From positions 1 through 6,371 of the forward strand of contig DASXTB010000026.1 of the NCBI GenBank assembly GCA_036505615.1: DNA of 6,371 nucleotides, written 5' to 3'. This document shows, piece after piece, positions 5,930 through 6,371 of this stretch. The position numbers and the translations under genes were made by a program. This DNA is from DASXTB01 sp036505615. Its GTDB lineage: Bacteria; Acidobacteriota; UBA6911; JACQSX01. Numbering within the stretch: the stretch's first letter is position 1; every line of letters begins with the position of its first letter. The notes beneath the pieces are model-generated. The model did not search any database, was not told where the DNA came from, and worked only from the letters and a program-made list of their open reading frames with translations.

Positions 5930-6371
5930 TTATGGAGTTGGTGTAGGCGTCGGAGTGTCCTGAGGGATACTTTGAACGGTGATCGTCGTGTCGGAGCAGG
6001 AGCCGATAAACCCCTCGGGCAGACTCTGCCAGGTGATCAACCAGCCAAAATGACCGAAAGTAATGACCTCTGTCGTGAACCCAGCATCATTCCAGATCGA
6101 CTGCGCTTGATTCAATTTAGTGCCGATGAAGTTGGGAACCTCGCACTGGTTTGGAGTAGGAGTTGGTGTTGGGGTCTGAGTGCCATCTGAAGCCCTATAA
6201 CTGCTAAACCCGTAGTTGAGTGGAGGCCCTAAACCATCTTGCAAATAGAATCCCATCCCCGGATTGCCAGAGGAGTAAGTGCTGTCATTGACGCTAAAAA
6301 TCGCTGCGCCGTTGATGTAGCAGGTGATAGTGCTGCCAACGATAGTCGCCTTCACCACGTCACCGTTGGCA
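5930..6371 (-). CDS. Secreted protein with lectin-like fold, Thr-Pro linker and PASTA-like domain, 3' part only
   Basis: The frame is open from the right edge (GAC GTG GTG AAG around 6361-6350) to TAA at 5932-5930, so the N-terminus lies outside the window and the internal GTG at 6358 is not a real start. Visible first is the end of a concanavalin A/laminin-G-like domain: GDVVKATIVGSTITCYINGA then YSSGNPGMGFYLQDG. Next is a Thr-Pro linker (6152-6175), then CEVPNFIGTKLNQAQSIWND AGFTT ... ITWQSLPEGFIGSC, which fits a PASTA domain (VPN..G....A......AGF..., then Q.P..G). Two cysteines bracket the PASTA unit and could form a disulfide. The protein ends in a second Thr-Pro run (5933-5956) directly at the stop. 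The role is probably extracellular glycan or peptidoglycan binding, inferred from domain types only. The next gene begins about 85 bases on, likely co-transcribed. Confidence 0.75.
   Translation of the reverse strand, partial: ANGDVVKATIVGSTITCYINGAAIFSVNDSTYSSGNPGMGFYLQDGLGPPLNYGFSSYRASDGTQTPTPTPTPNQCEVPNFIGTKLNQAQSIWNDAGFTTEVITFGHFGWLITWQSLPEGFIGSCSDTTITVQSIPQDTPTPTPTP
5934..6169. repeat. Direct repeats flanking the PASTA-coding segment
   Basis: The 11-base word ggagttggtgt occurs at 5934-5944 and 6159-6169, encoding part of each Thr-Pro run on the minus strand. The PASTA-like domain lies exactly between. Such repeats can arise from codon similarity of Thr-Pro runs, but could also allow loss or gain of the domain by recombination. 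Confidence 0.5.

Overview
The window reads as part of an envelope polysaccharide (LPS, O-antigen or exopolysaccharide) locus of a Gram-negative-type soil or freshwater bacterium. A Verrucomicrobiota member is my best guess and an Acidobacteriota member the alternative. The guess rests on style rather than a marker gene: secreted proteins with Thr-Pro linkers, a right-handed beta-helix protein ending in a GRDYF...YPHPL-type motif, start codons with little or no Shine-Dalgarno sequence, and palindromic intergenic DNA. All convincing genes lie on the minus strand, so transcription runs from the right edge to the left edge.

In transcription order: (i) 6371-5930, the 3' part of a secreted protein with a lectin/glucanase-like fold, a Thr-Pro linker and a PASTA-like domain; (ii) 5844-4321, a large secreted right-handed beta-helix protein whose signal peptide seems to be encoded upstream of the first canonical start codon, with an inserted module that resembles phage tail-fibre proteins; (iii) 4324-4187, a 45-codon ORF overlapping the end of (ii) by ATGA and lying in the -1 frame behind an A-AAA-AAG slippery heptamer; (iv) 4057-3038, a family 2 glycosyltransferase; (v) 2862-1963, a family 9 (heptosyltransferase-like) glycosyltransferase; (vi) 1914-1327, a GmhA-type sedoheptulose-7-phosphate isomerase; (vii) about 1259-991, a decayed C-terminal fragment of a second family 2 glycosyltransferase; (viii) 918-1, the N-terminal 306 codons of a Wzx-type (MOP superfamily) polysaccharide flippase that runs off the left edge and stays open throughout.

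As a system, GmhA would make the heptose precursor, the GT9 and GT2 enzymes would add sugars at the cytoplasmic face of the inner membrane, and the flippase would move the lipid-linked glycan across. The two upstream secreted proteins look like carbohydrate-binding or carbohydrate-processing surface proteins that could act on this or a foreign glycan; that link is inferred from proximity only. Hand-counted GC varies strongly: 39/60 at 241-300 and 37/60 at 661-720 in the flippase, 24/60 at 4861-4920 and 28/60 at 5101-5160 in the beta-helix gene, and 26/60 at 2521-2580 in the GT9 gene. This fits the mosaic history usual for surface-glycan loci.

The most interesting points are the glycosyltransferase fossil next to the flippase, the missing start codon and possible -1 frameshift of the beta-helix gene, and its tail-fibre-like insert. 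I found no tRNA, rRNA, CRISPR array, transposase or convincing rho-independent terminator.
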